NCBI RefSeq assembly: GCF_015709515.1
Contig: NZ_JADNQZ010000049.1
Location: forward strand, 1-64,000
Source: Methylocystis sp. H62
Lineage (GTDB): Bacteria; Pseudomonadota; Alphaproteobacteria; Rhizobiales; Beijerinckiaceae
Reading direction: 5' to 3'
Length of the DNA stretch: 64,000 nucleotides
Every line of letters begins with the position of its first letter. Within the stretch, counting starts at the first letter, position 1. The notes beneath the pieces were generated by a model. The model ran no database searches. It was not told the origin of the DNA and was given only the letters and a program-made list of their open reading frames with translations. This document shows, in pieces, positions 16,901 through 25,876 of the stretch. A program made the translations under genes and the position numbers.

Positions 16901-17478
16901 TGGCCATGTCCGTAAACTCCACTGTTCGGGTCGAGGAGGCCGGGCACAAGCCGGCCCAGATCGCGTCCGAGGCCGAACGTCTGCGACATGAGATCGCGCA
17001 TTTGCGCGATCTCGATATCGACAGTCTCCGATTGCAGTGGCGTAACCTGTTCGGCCGTACGGCTCCGAACCATCTGCCGAAGTTCTTGCTGCTGCGAATG
17101 ATCGCCTATCGGATGCAGGCGAATGCCTATGGAGATCTCGGCAAGAACGCTTGCCGGACGCTCGATCGTCTGACGCGCAAGAGGGCAGGGGAGGGCGGCG
17201 CTGAATCGGCCACGCAACCATGTCGAGCCGAGCCTCGGAGCCTCCGCGCAGGAGCGCTGCTGAGGCGAGAGTGGGCGGGCGTCACGCATCACGTCACCGT
17301 CGTTGACGAGGGTTTCGTCTGGAATGGCGCGACATATCCGAGCTTGTCGAAAGTCGCTTGCGTGATTACTGGGACCCGCTGGAACGGCCCGCGCTTTTTT
17401 GGCATGCGCGCCAAACGAGCCGAGTCGCGCTCAGCGCCGGGCGCTTGTGATCGCGTCGAGGTGGAGAGTGGGCCATGA
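16897..17478 (+). CDS. DUF2924-domain protein
   Basis: A 193-residue protein whose ATG overlaps the previous stop. It contains the family's LRLQWRNLFGRTAPNHLPKF and LLRMIAYRMQANAYGDL blocks, and ends with a small globular region (VVDEGFVWNGATYPSLSKVA) and ITGTRWNGPRFFG. DUF2924 proteins are found directly before large serine recombinases in alphaproteobacterial elements. An accessory or directionality factor is plausible but unproven. Confidence 0.8.
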   Translation: MMAMSVNSTVRVEEAGHKPAQIASEAERLRHEIAHLRDLDIDSLRLQWRNLFGRTAPNHLPKFLLLRMIAYRMQANAYGDLGKNACRTLDRLTRKRAGEGGAESATQPCRAEPRSLRAGALLRREWAGVTHHVTVVDEGFVWNGATYPSLSKVACVITGTRWNGPRFFGMRAKRAESRSAPGACDRVEVESGP

Positions 17479-19145
17479 AACGCGCGCGGCCGGAGCGGAG
17501 CCCGACGCAGGCTGACAAAATCCGCCGCTGCGCGATCTACACGCGCGTGTCGACCGATCATGGGCTGGAACAAGACTTCAACTCGCTCGACGCTCAACGG
17601 GAGGCCTGTGAAGCTTATATCAAGAGCCAGGCGAGCGAGGGCTGGACGCTGGTTCGGGCGCATTATGACGATGGCGGCTTCTCCGGCGGCAGTATTGACC
17701 GTCCGGCCCTGCAGCGGCTTCTCGACGCCGTCCGGCTGAATAGGTTCGACATCATTGTCGTCTATAAGGTGGATCGCCTAACCCGATCGCTCGCCGACTT
17801 CGCCAAACTGGTCGAACTGTTCGACGCCCAGGGCGTCTCGTTCGTTTCGGTGACGCAGTCCTTCAATACGACGACCAGCATGGGGCGACTAACCCTGAAC
17901 GTGCTGCTCTCCTTCGCCCAATTCGAGCGTGAGGTCACCGGCGAGCGCATCCGCGACAAGATCGCCGCCTCGAAGAAGAAGGGGATCTGGATGGGCGGCG
18001 TGGCGCCGCTTGGCTATCGGGTCGAAGATCGCAAACTCGTCGTCGACGAGGCCGAAGCCGCGACCGTGCGCTCCATTTTTGAACGTTATTTGGCGCTCAG
18101 CTCGATACTGGCGCTGCTCGCCGAGCTGCGCGAGCGTGGCGTGCGGACAAGACGCAGAACGCTGTCGAGTGGACGCGAGATTGGCGGCGTCTTCTTCACC
18201 AAGGGGCCGCTGGCCCATTTGCTGAAGAACCGCATGTATCTCGGCGAGCTCAACCATCACGGACAGAGTTATCCCGCTGACCACGCGCCGATCATCGATC
18301 GGAAGACGTTTGAAGCGGTTCAAGCGCGGCTTGCGCAGAACCTCGTTGCGCATCGCCGGATCCGCACGCCATCTCACGCTCTGTTGATCGGCAAGATTTT
18401 CGACGACCGCGGCAATCTGATGACGCCGAGTGACGCCGTGAAGTCGGGCGTCCGTTATCGTTATTACGTCTCGCGGGCGATTACCGAGGGGCGCAAGAAC
18501 GAGGCCGGCTCGATCGCGCGGGTCGCCGCCGTCGAAATCGACCGCGTAGTGTGCGACGCGCTGGAGACGGCGATTAAATCGGAGTCGGCGACCGTCTCCA
18601 AAGGCTTTGGCCAGATCGGCGTGGCGATCCCGTCAAGCGCTGGTGAACTCAACGATGAAGATTCTCGGATGCAGATCGCGTCTCACGTTACGCGCCTCAC
18701 TATCCGCAATGATGCGGTCGAAATTGAGCTGACCGAAGCGGGCGAGAGAGCGATTGGAAGAGGATCGATCGTGGTTCCTTGGCGGCGGCGTGCGAGCCGA
18801 CCCCGCCGCGAGATCATTGTTCCGCCGGATTCGGAAAATGGCGACCGACGACCGATCCGATCCGAGACCAGGGCGACTTTGCTTCAGGCCATCACGAACG
18901 GCCGCGCTTGGCTTGATGACATCGTCACGGGCCGCGCCGCCGGCATCGAAACGATCGCTGTGCGTGAGGGTCGCAGCAAGCGCTCGATCGCAATGATAAT
19001 CTCGCTGGCCTTTATCGCTCCCGACATCGTCGAGGCGGCTCTCAGCGGTCGCCTGCCACGCGGCGTCGGCGTCAGACGCTTGGTCGACCTGCCGCCGGAT
19101 TGGAGCATGCAGCGACGGGTGCTGGGGCTATCGGGGCCTCGGTAA
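17475..19145 (+). CDS. Large serine recombinase
   Basis: A 556-residue protein starting in the ATGA overlap at 17475. The resolvase domain has the nucleophile in YTRVSTD, then VYKVDRLTRS and FAQFEREVTGERIRDKIAAS. The recombinase domain follows (GVAPLGYRV, AHLLKNRMYLGE). No cysteine zinc ribbon is visible. The C-terminal 150 residues are a helical extension with a likely helix-turn-helix. Such enzymes integrate or excise elements by double-strand exchange. All catalytic motifs seem present. Confidence 0.9.
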   Translation: MKRARPERSPTQADKIRRCAIYTRVSTDHGLEQDFNSLDAQREACEAYIKSQASEGWTLVRAHYDDGGFSGGSIDRPALQRLLDAVRLNRFDIIVVYKVDRLTRSLADFAKLVELFDAQGVSFVSVTQSFNTTTSMGRLTLNVLLSFAQFEREVTGERIRDKIAASKKKGIWMGGVAPLGYRVEDRKLVVDEAEAATVRSIFERYLALSSILALLAELRERGVRTRRRTLSSGREIGGVFFTKGPLAHLLKNRMYLGELNHHGQSYPADHAPIIDRKTFEAVQARLAQNLVAHRRIRTPSHALLIGKIFDDRGNLMTPSDAVKSGVRYRYYVSRAITEGRKNEAGSIARVAAVEIDRVVCDALETAIKSESATVSKGFGQIGVAIPSSAGELNDEDSRMQIASHVTRLTIRNDAVEIELTEAGERAIGRGSIVVPWRRRASRPRREIIVPPDSENGDRRPIRSETRATLLQAITNGRAWLDDIVTGRAAGIETIAVREGRSKRSIAMIISLAFIAPDIVEAALSGRLPRGVGVRRLVDLPPDWSMQRRVLGLSGPR

Positions 19146-19536
19146 CGGCGTCCGGTTTCTTTGCCATTGGCGGACGGCGTAACCGTAGCCGTCTCGCTCT
19201 TCTTTGAAGCGGCGCATGCCCTGCCGCTATGCGCTTTCCTCTATTCGACCGTCGAGGAATTTCGGCTTCAGAGCGCCTATCGCACTCGCGCATTTTTCAC
19301 CTCAACGACGGACTTGCGAACCAGTCTCCGCTAAACAGCGAACCGGTCTCTGGCAGTCGGCGCGCCGAGCGCCAGGAAACGAAATCCCTCAGACAGAGAC
19401 AAAGAGCCGTCTGACGCCGTATCGGGCTCGATTCGGGTCTCCAACTTGCCGGAGACACGCCGCTCGCGGCGCAAGGCCTTTGATTTTGCGGAACGTTTTT
19501 CAAATGACGAAATGACTGTAAAAACAAGTAAGTGCG
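19146..19536. other. Intergenic stretch between recombinase and tRNA
   Basis: About 390 bases with no convincing gene on either strand. It is a plausible place for the right end of the recombinase element, but no repeat of the 15984-16030 sequence was found here. Confidence 0.4.
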
Positions 19537-19612
19537 TGGTGGGCCGGGCAGGACTCGAACCTGCAACCAGACCGTTATGAGCGGCCGGCTCTAACCATTG
19601 AGCTACCGGCCC
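19537..19612 (-). tRNA. tRNA with CAU anticodon, probably tRNA-Ile2
   Basis: The minus strand folds as a full 76-base cloverleaf including CCA. The acceptor is GGGCCGG/CCGGCCC, the D-loop is short (AATGGT), the anticodon loop is CTCATAA with a CCG.../...CGG stem, and the T-arm is GCAGG TTCGAGT CCTGC. The D-loop and the TGG after the anticodon stem resemble tRNA-Ile2 (lysidine-modified CAU) more than elongator Met. The distinction is not certain. Confidence 0.85.
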
Positions 19613-19775
19613 CGAGACGGGGAGGCCCGTCCTATACCGCAAGCCGGGCGCACGCAATATCGCGGGCTTGCATCACTCGCTCTCACCCTGCGCTCGTGTT
19701 CGCCTGGCGCGGGGGCCATGTGCATGCGCCAGCTTGTCTTGCCACGGCCCGCGCCGCGCCTGTAAGGCTTCTTGT

Positions 19776-20432
19776 ATGGACGAACATGACGCGCGCACGG
19801 CGATCGTTGACGCCGCGCGGGAGATGGAGCGGCTGGGCCTCAACCACGGCTCTGCGGGCAATCTGTCCCTGCGCGTCGGCGACGCCGCGCTCGTCACGCC
19901 AAGCGGCGTTCCCAGCCGCGAACTATCGCCCGAAGCGATCGCGCGCATGCCGCTTGCGAGCGATGGCGCTTTCGACGGTCCGTTGCCGCCGTCGAGCGAA
20001 TGGCGTTTCCATCTCGACATCTACCGCGCCCGACCCGACGTGAACGCCATCGCGCATATGCATTCGCCCTATGCGACGACGATCGCGACCTTGCGGCGCG
20101 ATATTCCGGCCGTGCATTACATGATCGCGGCCTTCGGCGGCCCGACCGTGCGCTGCGTCGATTACGCGCCCTACGGCACGGCTGAACTGTCGCGTCTCGT
20201 CGTGGCGGGGCTCAAAGATCGCGACGGCGTGCTCCTCGCCAATCATGGCGCCATCGTCACCGGCGCGACGATGCGCAGAGCATTGTGGCGCGCCGTCGAA
20301 CTCGAAGCGCTCGCGCAAGTCTTCTACCTCGGCGCGCTCGCCGGCGAACCCGTCGTGCTTTCAGATGATGAGATCATGCGCACGGTGGAGCGCTTCAAAA
20401 CTTACGGAACGCGCGAGAGTTCGCGAGAATGA
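19776..20432 (+). CDS. Class II aldolase, likely 5-(methylthio)ribulose-1-phosphate aldolase type
   Basis: The protein has 218 residues from the ATG at 19776; the longer frame upstream lacks family similarity. It has the class II aldolase/adducin fold with GSAGNLSLRV, VTPSGVPSREL, the zinc ligands in AHMHSPYATTI and the later NHGAIVTG. It is convergent with mtnA, separated by three bases. In some alphaproteobacteria an aldolase of this family cleaves 5-methylthioribulose-1-phosphate made by MtnA (the DHAP shunt). The neighbour favours that substrate over fuculose phosphate. Confidence 0.75.
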   Translation: MDEHDARTAIVDAAREMERLGLNHGSAGNLSLRVGDAALVTPSGVPSRELSPEAIARMPLASDGAFDGPLPPSSEWRFHLDIYRARPDVNAIAHMHSPYATTIATLRRDIPAVHYMIAAFGGPTVRCVDYAPYGTAELSRLVVAGLKDRDGVLLANHGAIVTGATMRRALWRAVELEALAQVFYLGALAGEPVVLSDDEIMRTVERFKTYGTRESSRE

Positions 20433-20435
20433 CAC

Positions 20436-21524
20436 TCAACCAGCGAGGTCCGAGAACAATCCCCTCAGCCCTTGTTCCGTTGCGGCGCAGACGCCGCGCT
20501 CGGTGATCAGCCCCGTGACGAAGCGCGACGGCGTGACATCGAAGCTGAAGTTGCGCGCCGCCGATCCATCCGGCGTGAGCTGAACCTCGAACGTCGCGCC
20601 ATCGGCGCCTCGGCCGCTGATATGGGTGACTTCGCGCGCGCTGCGCTCTTCGATCGGAATGTCGCGGACGCCGTCGGCGATGCGCCAATCGACGGTCGAA
20701 GACGGCAGGGCGACATAGAACGGCACGCCATTGTCATGCGCCGCGAGCGCCTTGAGATAGGTGCCGATTTTGTTGCATACGTCGCCGGCGCGCGTCGTAC
20801 GGTCGCTGCCGACGATGACGAGATCGACAAGACCATGCTGCATCAGATGGCCGCCGGCGTTATCGGCGACGACGGTGTGCGGGATAGCTTCGCCCAGCAG
20901 TTCGAAGGCCGTGAGGCTCGCCCCCTGGTTGCGCGGACGCGTCTCGTCGACCCACACATGAATCGGCGCGTCTTGCCGCGCCGCAGTGTAGATCGGCGCC
21001 AAAGCGGTGCCCCAATCGACGGTGGCAAGCCAGCCGGCGTTGCAATGGGTGAGGATGTTGACAGGACCGTCGCCGCGGCGCGCTTTATGAATGAGTTCGG
21101 CGCCGGCAAGGCCGATGGCTTGGCAGGCCGCGACATCTTCTTCCGCGATCTTGGCGGCTTCCGCATAGGCAAGGTCCGCGCGGACCGAGACCGGCGCCGC
21201 GAAGAGCAGCGCGCGCAGCCGATCGAGCGCCCAGCGCAGATTGACGGCCGTCGGCCGCGTAGCAAGCAGCAGAGCGTGGGCGCTTTCGATCGCGGCGTCG
21301 CTTGGATCGCGCCAGGCGGCGAGCGCCAAGCCGTAGGCGCCGGTCACGCCGATCAGCGGCGCGCCGCGCACCGTCATCGCGCTGATCGCCGCAGCGGCGT
21401 CTTCGCAGCTGGCGAGCGTTTTCGTCTCGAAGCGATGCGGGAGCACGGTTTGATCGATGACATGCACGCGGCGCCCATCCGAATCGAGCCAGATCGTTCT
21501 GTAGTCACGGCCGTTGATTCTCAT
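20436..21524 (-). CDS. mtnA: Methylthioribose-1-phosphate isomerase
   Basis: The protein has 362 residues, the usual length. All signature blocks are present: [31 protein letters not shown] with the catalytic cysteine, [33 protein letters not shown] with the catalytic aspartate, and [12 protein letters not shown]. It converts methylthioribose-1-phosphate to methylthioribulose-1-phosphate in salvage of 5'-methylthioadenosine. No mtnBCD genes of the classical salvage route are near. Confidence 0.95.
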   Translation of the reverse strand: MRINGRDYRTIWLDSDGRRVHVIDQTVLPHRFETKTLASCEDAAAAISAMTVRGAPLIGVTGAYGLALAAWRDPSDAAIESAHALLLATRPTAVNLRWALDRLRALLFAAPVSVRADLAYAEAAKIAEEDVAACQAIGLAGAELIHKARRGDGPVNILTHCNAGWLATVDWGTALAPIYTAARQDAPIHVWVDETRPRNQGASLTAFELLGEAIPHTVVADNAGGHLMQHGLVDLVIVGSDRTTRAGDVCNKIGTYLKALAAHDNGVPFYVALPSSTVDWRIADGVRDIPIEERSAREVTHISGRGADGATFEVQLTPDGSAARNFSFDVTPSRFVTGLITERGVCAATEQGLRGLFSDLAG

Positions 21525-21643
21525 GTTGTTCGTTCTTGCCTGCTCAAAAGTCGCGCTTGGATGATGTCGCCATTCGCGCCATGTTAGAGCGCGCGGCGGC
21601 GCTGTGCTAGAAAGCTTTCAAACGCGGCTGCTCCACTGGACAC

Positions 21644-22855
21644 ATGGCGCAAGAATTATCGGCGCAAGAATCGGCGCAAGAATTTTCGGTTCGATACGCC
21701 GAATCGCTCGACTCCGTCGGGGCTGAGGCTTGGGACGCCTGCGCCAATCCGCCCGGCCTGCCGGACGCGGTCGGCGAGCGATATAATCCTTTTGTCTCGC
21801 ACGCATTCCTGCGCGCGCTCGAATCGTCGAAGTCGGTCGGCGCGCGCGCCGGCTGGGCGCCGGCGCATGCGCTCGTCGAGGATTCGCGGGGGCGTCTTGT
21901 CGCCTGCGCGCCGGCCTATATAAAGACGCATAGCCTCGGCGAATATGTGTTCGATCAAAGCTGGGCGCAGGCCTATGAGCTTGCCGGCGGACGCTACTAT
22001 CCGAAGATTCAGGTGGCTGCCCCTTTCACGCCTGTGACCGGGCGCCGGATGCTGATCGCGCGTGATGCGCCGCAAGGCGCGCGCGAGGCGCTGATCGCCG
22101 CCCTGCAGGGATTGCGCAAAGCGAGCGGCGCGTCCTCCATTCACGTCACGTTCTGCACGGAGGAGGAATGCGTCGCGCTGAGCGGCGCCGGATTCATTTA
22201 CCGCGCCGGAGAGCAGTTCCATTTCGTCAATGAAGGCTACGCCGACTTCGAGGATTTTCTGGCGCGGCTCACGGCGCGCAAGCGCAAGGCGATCAAGCGC
22301 GAGCGACGCGAAGCGCTCGGCGACGGCATCACAATCGATCTGCTCACGGGAAGCGACATTCGTCCGGCGCATTGGGATTCGTTCTTCGAGTTCTACCTGG
22401 ACACAGGCGCGCGCAAATGGGGCCGGCCCTATCTGACTCGCGCCTTCTTCGACGAGATCGGCGCGCGCATGGCGGATCGCATCCTGCTGGTCATGGCGCG
22501 ACGTGGCGGAACGCATATCGCCGGAGCGATCAATTTTCTGGGCGACGACGCCATCTACGGGCGCAATTGGGGGGCGCTGGAAGCGCTGCCGTTTCTCCAC
22601 TTCGAGGTCTGCTACTATCAGGCGATCGAATTTGCGATCCGCCGCGGTTATAAGCGCGTCGAGGCCGGCGCGCAGGGCGAGCATAAAATCTCCCGCGGCT
22701 ATGGGCCCGTGATCACCCATTCGGCCCATTACCTGGCCGACCCACGCCTCGCCGAGGCGGTTTCGGACTATTTGACGCGCGAGCGCGCAGCGGTGGCGGA
22801 ATGGGCCGCCGAGCATGCGGCCGAGCTTCCTTACAAGAGCGAAAACGGCGACTGA
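21644..22855 (+). CDS. FemAB-like GNAT-fold acyltransferase
   Basis: The protein has 403 residues. Blocks such as NPFVSHAFLRALE, PAYIKTHSLGEYVFDQSWA, KIQVAAPFTPVTGRRML and RKAIKRERREA match the family annotated as peptidoglycan biosynthesis/recognition GNAT proteins (FemAB-like). A second half has YGRNWGALEALPFLHFEVCY and VEAGAQGEHK. The true substrate is unknown in this family. The first codons contain a tandem repeat (AQELS-AQESAQEFS). It lies just upstream of the proteasome-like gene on the same strand. Confidence 0.8.
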   Translation: MAQELSAQESAQEFSVRYAESLDSVGAEAWDACANPPGLPDAVGERYNPFVSHAFLRALESSKSVGARAGWAPAHALVEDSRGRLVACAPAYIKTHSLGEYVFDQSWAQAYELAGGRYYPKIQVAAPFTPVTGRRMLIARDAPQGAREALIAALQGLRKASGASSIHVTFCTEEECVALSGAGFIYRAGEQFHFVNEGYADFEDFLARLTARKRKAIKRERREALGDGITIDLLTGSDIRPAHWDSFFEFYLDTGARKWGRPYLTRAFFDEIGARMADRILLVMARRGGTHIAGAINFLGDDAIYGRNWGALEALPFLHFEVCYYQAIEFAIRRGYKRVEAGAQGEHKISRGYGPVITHSAHYLADPRLAEAVSDYLTRERAAVAEWAAEHAAELPYKSENGD

Positions 22856-22945
22856 TTTTCCTTCGCTGTGTCCCTGCAGCACTTGCCTCATGGCCCGAAA
22901 CTTGTAAGTCCTGAAGCCGTTTGGCGCGAACCGCTGCGGAATCAC

Positions 22946-23704
22946 ATGACATATTGTTGCGGCATACTGGTGCGCGATGGACTGGTGATGATCGCCGATA
23001 CGCGCACCAACGCCGGGCTCGACAACATCTCGACGTTCCGCAAGCTGTATCTGTTCGAGCGGCCCGGCGAGCGGGTGCTGATGCTTGCCGCCTCGGGCAG
23101 TCTCTCGGTGACGCAGGGCGTCGTGAACCTGATCGGCGACGGGATCGAGCATCCAGAGAGCGGCGTGGTGGAAAGCGTCATGAATACGCCCAACATGCTG
23201 CATGCCGCGCAGCTTGTCGGGCGCGCGGTGCGCCTTTCGCGCGCCCAGATGGGCAACGCCGAGGGAGAGCCCGCGGCGCAGGGCGTCAGCTTCGACGTTT
23301 CCTTGCTGCTCGGCGGTCAGATCGCCGGGGGGCCGCTCCGGCTTTTCATGATCTATACCGCCGGCAACAGCATCGAATGCACGCCCGACACCAATTATCT
23401 GCAGATCGGCGAGCACAAATATGGAAAGCCGATTCTCGACCGCGCCGTCACCTATGACACCGACATTTATGATGCGCTGAAGATCGGGTTAATCTCGATG
23501 GATTCGACCATGCGCTCGAATATTTCGGTCGGGATGCCAATCGATATCGCGCTGCTGCGTCGCGACGCGCTGCAGACGGAGGTCGCGACCAGGATCGGTG
23601 CGAACGATCCGTATTTTCGGGATTTGCGCGTGAGCTGGTCGAAAGCGCTGCGCGAGGCGCATATGGCGATCCCCAAGCCGCCCTACAGCGGCCACGACGC
23701 GTGA
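22946..23704 (+). CDS. Anbu-type proteasome-like peptidase
   Basis: The protein has 252 residues. The start is placed at ATG 22946 so that Thr2 (MTYCCGILVRDGLVMIADTR) becomes the N-terminal nucleophile, as in Anbu and other Ntn peptidases. The following NAGLDNISTFRKLYLFERPG and LAASGSLSVTQGVVNLI blocks are typical. The usual Anbu partners (alpha-E, ATP-grasp and transglutaminase genes) are not next to it. Its stop overlaps the next GTG start. Confidence 0.9.
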   Translation: MTYCCGILVRDGLVMIADTRTNAGLDNISTFRKLYLFERPGERVLMLAASGSLSVTQGVVNLIGDGIEHPESGVVESVMNTPNMLHAAQLVGRAVRLSRAQMGNAEGEPAAQGVSFDVSLLLGGQIAGGPLRLFMIYTAGNSIECTPDTNYLQIGEHKYGKPILDRAVTYDTDIYDALKIGLISMDSTMRSNISVGMPIDIALLRRDALQTEVATRIGANDPYFRDLRVSWSKALREAHMAIPKPPYSGHDA

Positions 23705-24666
23705 CGATTGTCGTGCCGGCGGACGCTGCAGCGATCGCCCGCGCCGCAGCGATCCTGCGCGAGGGCGGCCTGGTCGCCTTCCCGACCGAAACCGTCTACG
23801 GCCTTGGCGCTGACGCCACTCAGGCATGGGCGGTCGCCCGGATCTACGACGCCAAAGACCGACCCTCCTTCAATCCGCTGATCGCGCATGTCGCCGATCT
23901 CGAGGCCGCGCGTCGCGAGGCGGCGCTGCCTGAGCCGGCGCTGCGTCTCGCCGCGGCCTTCTGGCCGGGGCCGCTGACGATCGTCGCGCCGCTCGCGCCG
24001 GGCGGCTTCGTCTGCGATCTCGCCCGCGCCGGGCTGCCGAGCGTCGCGGTTCGGGTTCCCGCGCATCCCGTCGCGCAAGCGCTGATCGCGGCGCTCGGAC
24101 GGCCGATCGCGGCGCCTTCGGCCAACCGGTCGGGGCATGTGAGCCCGGTGACGGCCGCGCATGTCGCGGAAGATCTTTCGGGCAAGGTCGACATGATCCT
24201 CGACGGCGGTCGCACCGCCGCCGGGCTGGAATCGACGATCGTGTCCTTCTGTGAGGAGTCTCCCGTCTTGCTGCGGCCCGGCGCGATCGCGCGGGAGGCG
24301 ATCGAGAAAATCCTGGGTGAGAAGCTTTCGGCGCCAGAGCGGGCTGAGATCCTCGCGCCGGGCATGACGCCGTCCCATTACGCGCCTGCCGCCCGGCTGC
24401 GGCTCGAGGCGCATGAGCTCAACGAAGGCGAAGCGGCGCTCGATTTTGGCGGCCGGCTCGCCGCGCGCGCCGAACCCGGGACCGTGGTGCTCGATCTTTC
24501 GCCATCAGGCGATCTCTTCGAGGCGGCGGCCAATCTTTTCGCCCATTTGCGGGAGTTCGACTCGCGCCAAATCGCCGACGTCGCCGTGGCGCATGTGCCG
24601 GAGAGAGGACTGGGCGAGGCGATCAACGACCGGCTGCGACGCGCCAGCACGCCGAAGCTGGATTAG
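23701..24666 (+). CDS. tsaC: L-threonylcarbamoyladenylate synthase (Sua5/YwlC form)
   Basis: The protein has 321 residues from a GTG overlapping the previous stop (GTGA). The N-terminal YrdC domain has GGLVAFPTETVYGLGADA, KDRPSFNPLIAHV, FWPGPLTIV and APSANRSGHVSPVTA. The extra C-terminal Sua5 domain begins after PGMTPSHYAP. It makes threonylcarbamoyl-AMP from threonine, bicarbonate and ATP for the t6A37 modification of ANN-decoding tRNAs. Confidence 0.93.
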   Translation: MTIVVPADAAAIARAAAILREGGLVAFPTETVYGLGADATQAWAVARIYDAKDRPSFNPLIAHVADLEAARREAALPEPALRLAAAFWPGPLTIVAPLAPGGFVCDLARAGLPSVAVRVPAHPVAQALIAALGRPIAAPSANRSGHVSPVTAAHVAEDLSGKVDMILDGGRTAAGLESTIVSFCEESPVLLRPGAIAREAIEKILGEKLSAPERAEILAPGMTPSHYAPAARLRLEAHELNEGEAALDFGGRLAARAEPGTVVLDLSPSGDLFEAAANLFAHLREFDSRQIADVAVAHVPERGLGEAINDRLRRASTPKLD

Positions 24667-25706
24667 GCCGCGAGCGCCGTCGGCGTGGCCGCGTTCAGAA
24701 CGAAGTCCTGCGTCACCGGGGCCGGCTGGCCTTTCATATAGGGGCACTCGTAGCCGCGCGCGGCGAAGTCGCCGATGCCGACGGCGCACATTTCCACCGC
24801 GAGTCGCGTCAGGCGGTTGAGCACCGGCTCACGCACCCAGGAAAAGCGCGGGGCGTCGGGCGCGACGGCGCGCATCGCCGCCTTGCGGCTCACATTGTTC
24901 TCATAGCTCATACGCGCCTGCCAGCCGGCCTGCGGCTCCTGCCAATCGTTGACGACGATGACCGGTCCGCGCAGCACGCGCGCCTCGTGTTCGGTGCGTT
25001 CGATCAGGGCCATCTCGCCGCGCCTCACCCCCGCCAGGGTGAAGAGAGTTGGACGCGCGATCGGCGCGCCGGCGATAAACTCGACGGCCGCCTCGAAATT
25101 TGCGCAATGTTCGAAAGCATAGCGCAGCACATGGTCCGGCGGCCAACCGCCTTCGCTTGCCAAGGCGTCGCGCAGATTGAGGACGGCGTCATAGGCGAAG
25201 CCGAGGGAGCCCTGGGTGCGCCGCTTCATCGGCGCCTGATTGATCGAGGCGCAAAAACGCCCTGGAGCCATCGCGCTGAGCACGCCAACCGCCCCCGGCC
25301 AGGTGGCGTTGTAAAATTCGCCGGCCCGGCCGGATTGCAACGCGATTTCGACGCCCCTGCCGAGGCCCTGAAAGGGCCAGTCGAGCGTGCGGCGCAGGCG
25401 CGGCAGTCCGTGCTCGTCCTCGTAAGCCTGAGTGGTGCAGGCGAAGAGATAGGACATGTTCAGCGTCATCGCGCCGGGAAAGCCGAGAATGGCGACGATG
25501 CGCTCGAGCTCCGCCCGGTAGGCCGAGGCGGAGCGCTTCAGCCAGTTCGCGGCGATACGGTCTATCGACGGCAGGCACAGGCGGCCGACCGGCGCCGCCG
25601 CGCCAAGACAGGCCTTGCGGAGCGCGGTCGCCGCCTGGACCCGAGCCTGCGCATGTGCGACAGGGCCGCCGTTGCGCACGTCGAGGAAGTGAATCGCGTC
25701 CATCAT
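24663..25706 (-). CDS. Ntn hydrolase of the acid ceramidase / acyltransferase (C45-like) group
   Basis: The protein has 347 residues, starting at one of two adjacent ATGs. The segment LFACTTQAYEDEHGLP followed by RRTLDWPF resembles the cysteine-nucleophile region of acid-ceramidase and N-acylethanolamine-amidase-like enzymes (C-T-x, then R-x-LDWP). FTLAGVRRGEMALIERTEHE and VVNDW match later family blocks. Such enzymes cleave linear amides after self-processing at Cys; here the Cys would be internal. It is convergent with tsaC (four-base overlap). The substrate is unknown. Confidence 0.65.
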   Translation of the reverse strand: MMDAIHFLDVRNGGPVAHAQARVQAATALRKACLGAAAPVGRLCLPSIDRIAANWLKRSASAYRAELERIVAILGFPGAMTLNMSYLFACTTQAYEDEHGLPRLRRTLDWPFQGLGRGVEIALQSGRAGEFYNATWPGAVGVLSAMAPGRFCASINQAPMKRRTQGSLGFAYDAVLNLRDALASEGGWPPDHVLRYAFEHCANFEAAVEFIAGAPIARPTLFTLAGVRRGEMALIERTEHEARVLRGPVIVVNDWQEPQAGWQARMSYENNVSRKAAMRAVAPDAPRFSWVREPVLNRLTRLAVEMCAVGIGDFAARGYECPYMKGQPAPVTQDFVLNAATPTALAA

Positions 25707-25876
25707 CGTCCGGCTGTCAGAAAAGCGTCATGTAACAGATATGGATTTCACATCCCTCTGTCACAATACAGTAAAAATTTAGGGTCCAGCCTCGCGGCGT
25801 AAAGTCGTTGCGCGCCCGCCGCCTAAGAATCGGATACAAATCCCAAAGGAAAACGCGCTTGCTCTTCGAGAAACCA

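Noticed and set aside
19297-19657. Open frames overlapping the tRNA(CAU) gene.
   Set aside because: They run through a perfect cloverleaf and have no ribosome site or family resemblance.
21656-23416. A 586-codon open frame on the minus strand.
   Set aside because: It is the shadow of the FemAB-like and Anbu genes in high-GC sequence. It has no motif and no conserved start.
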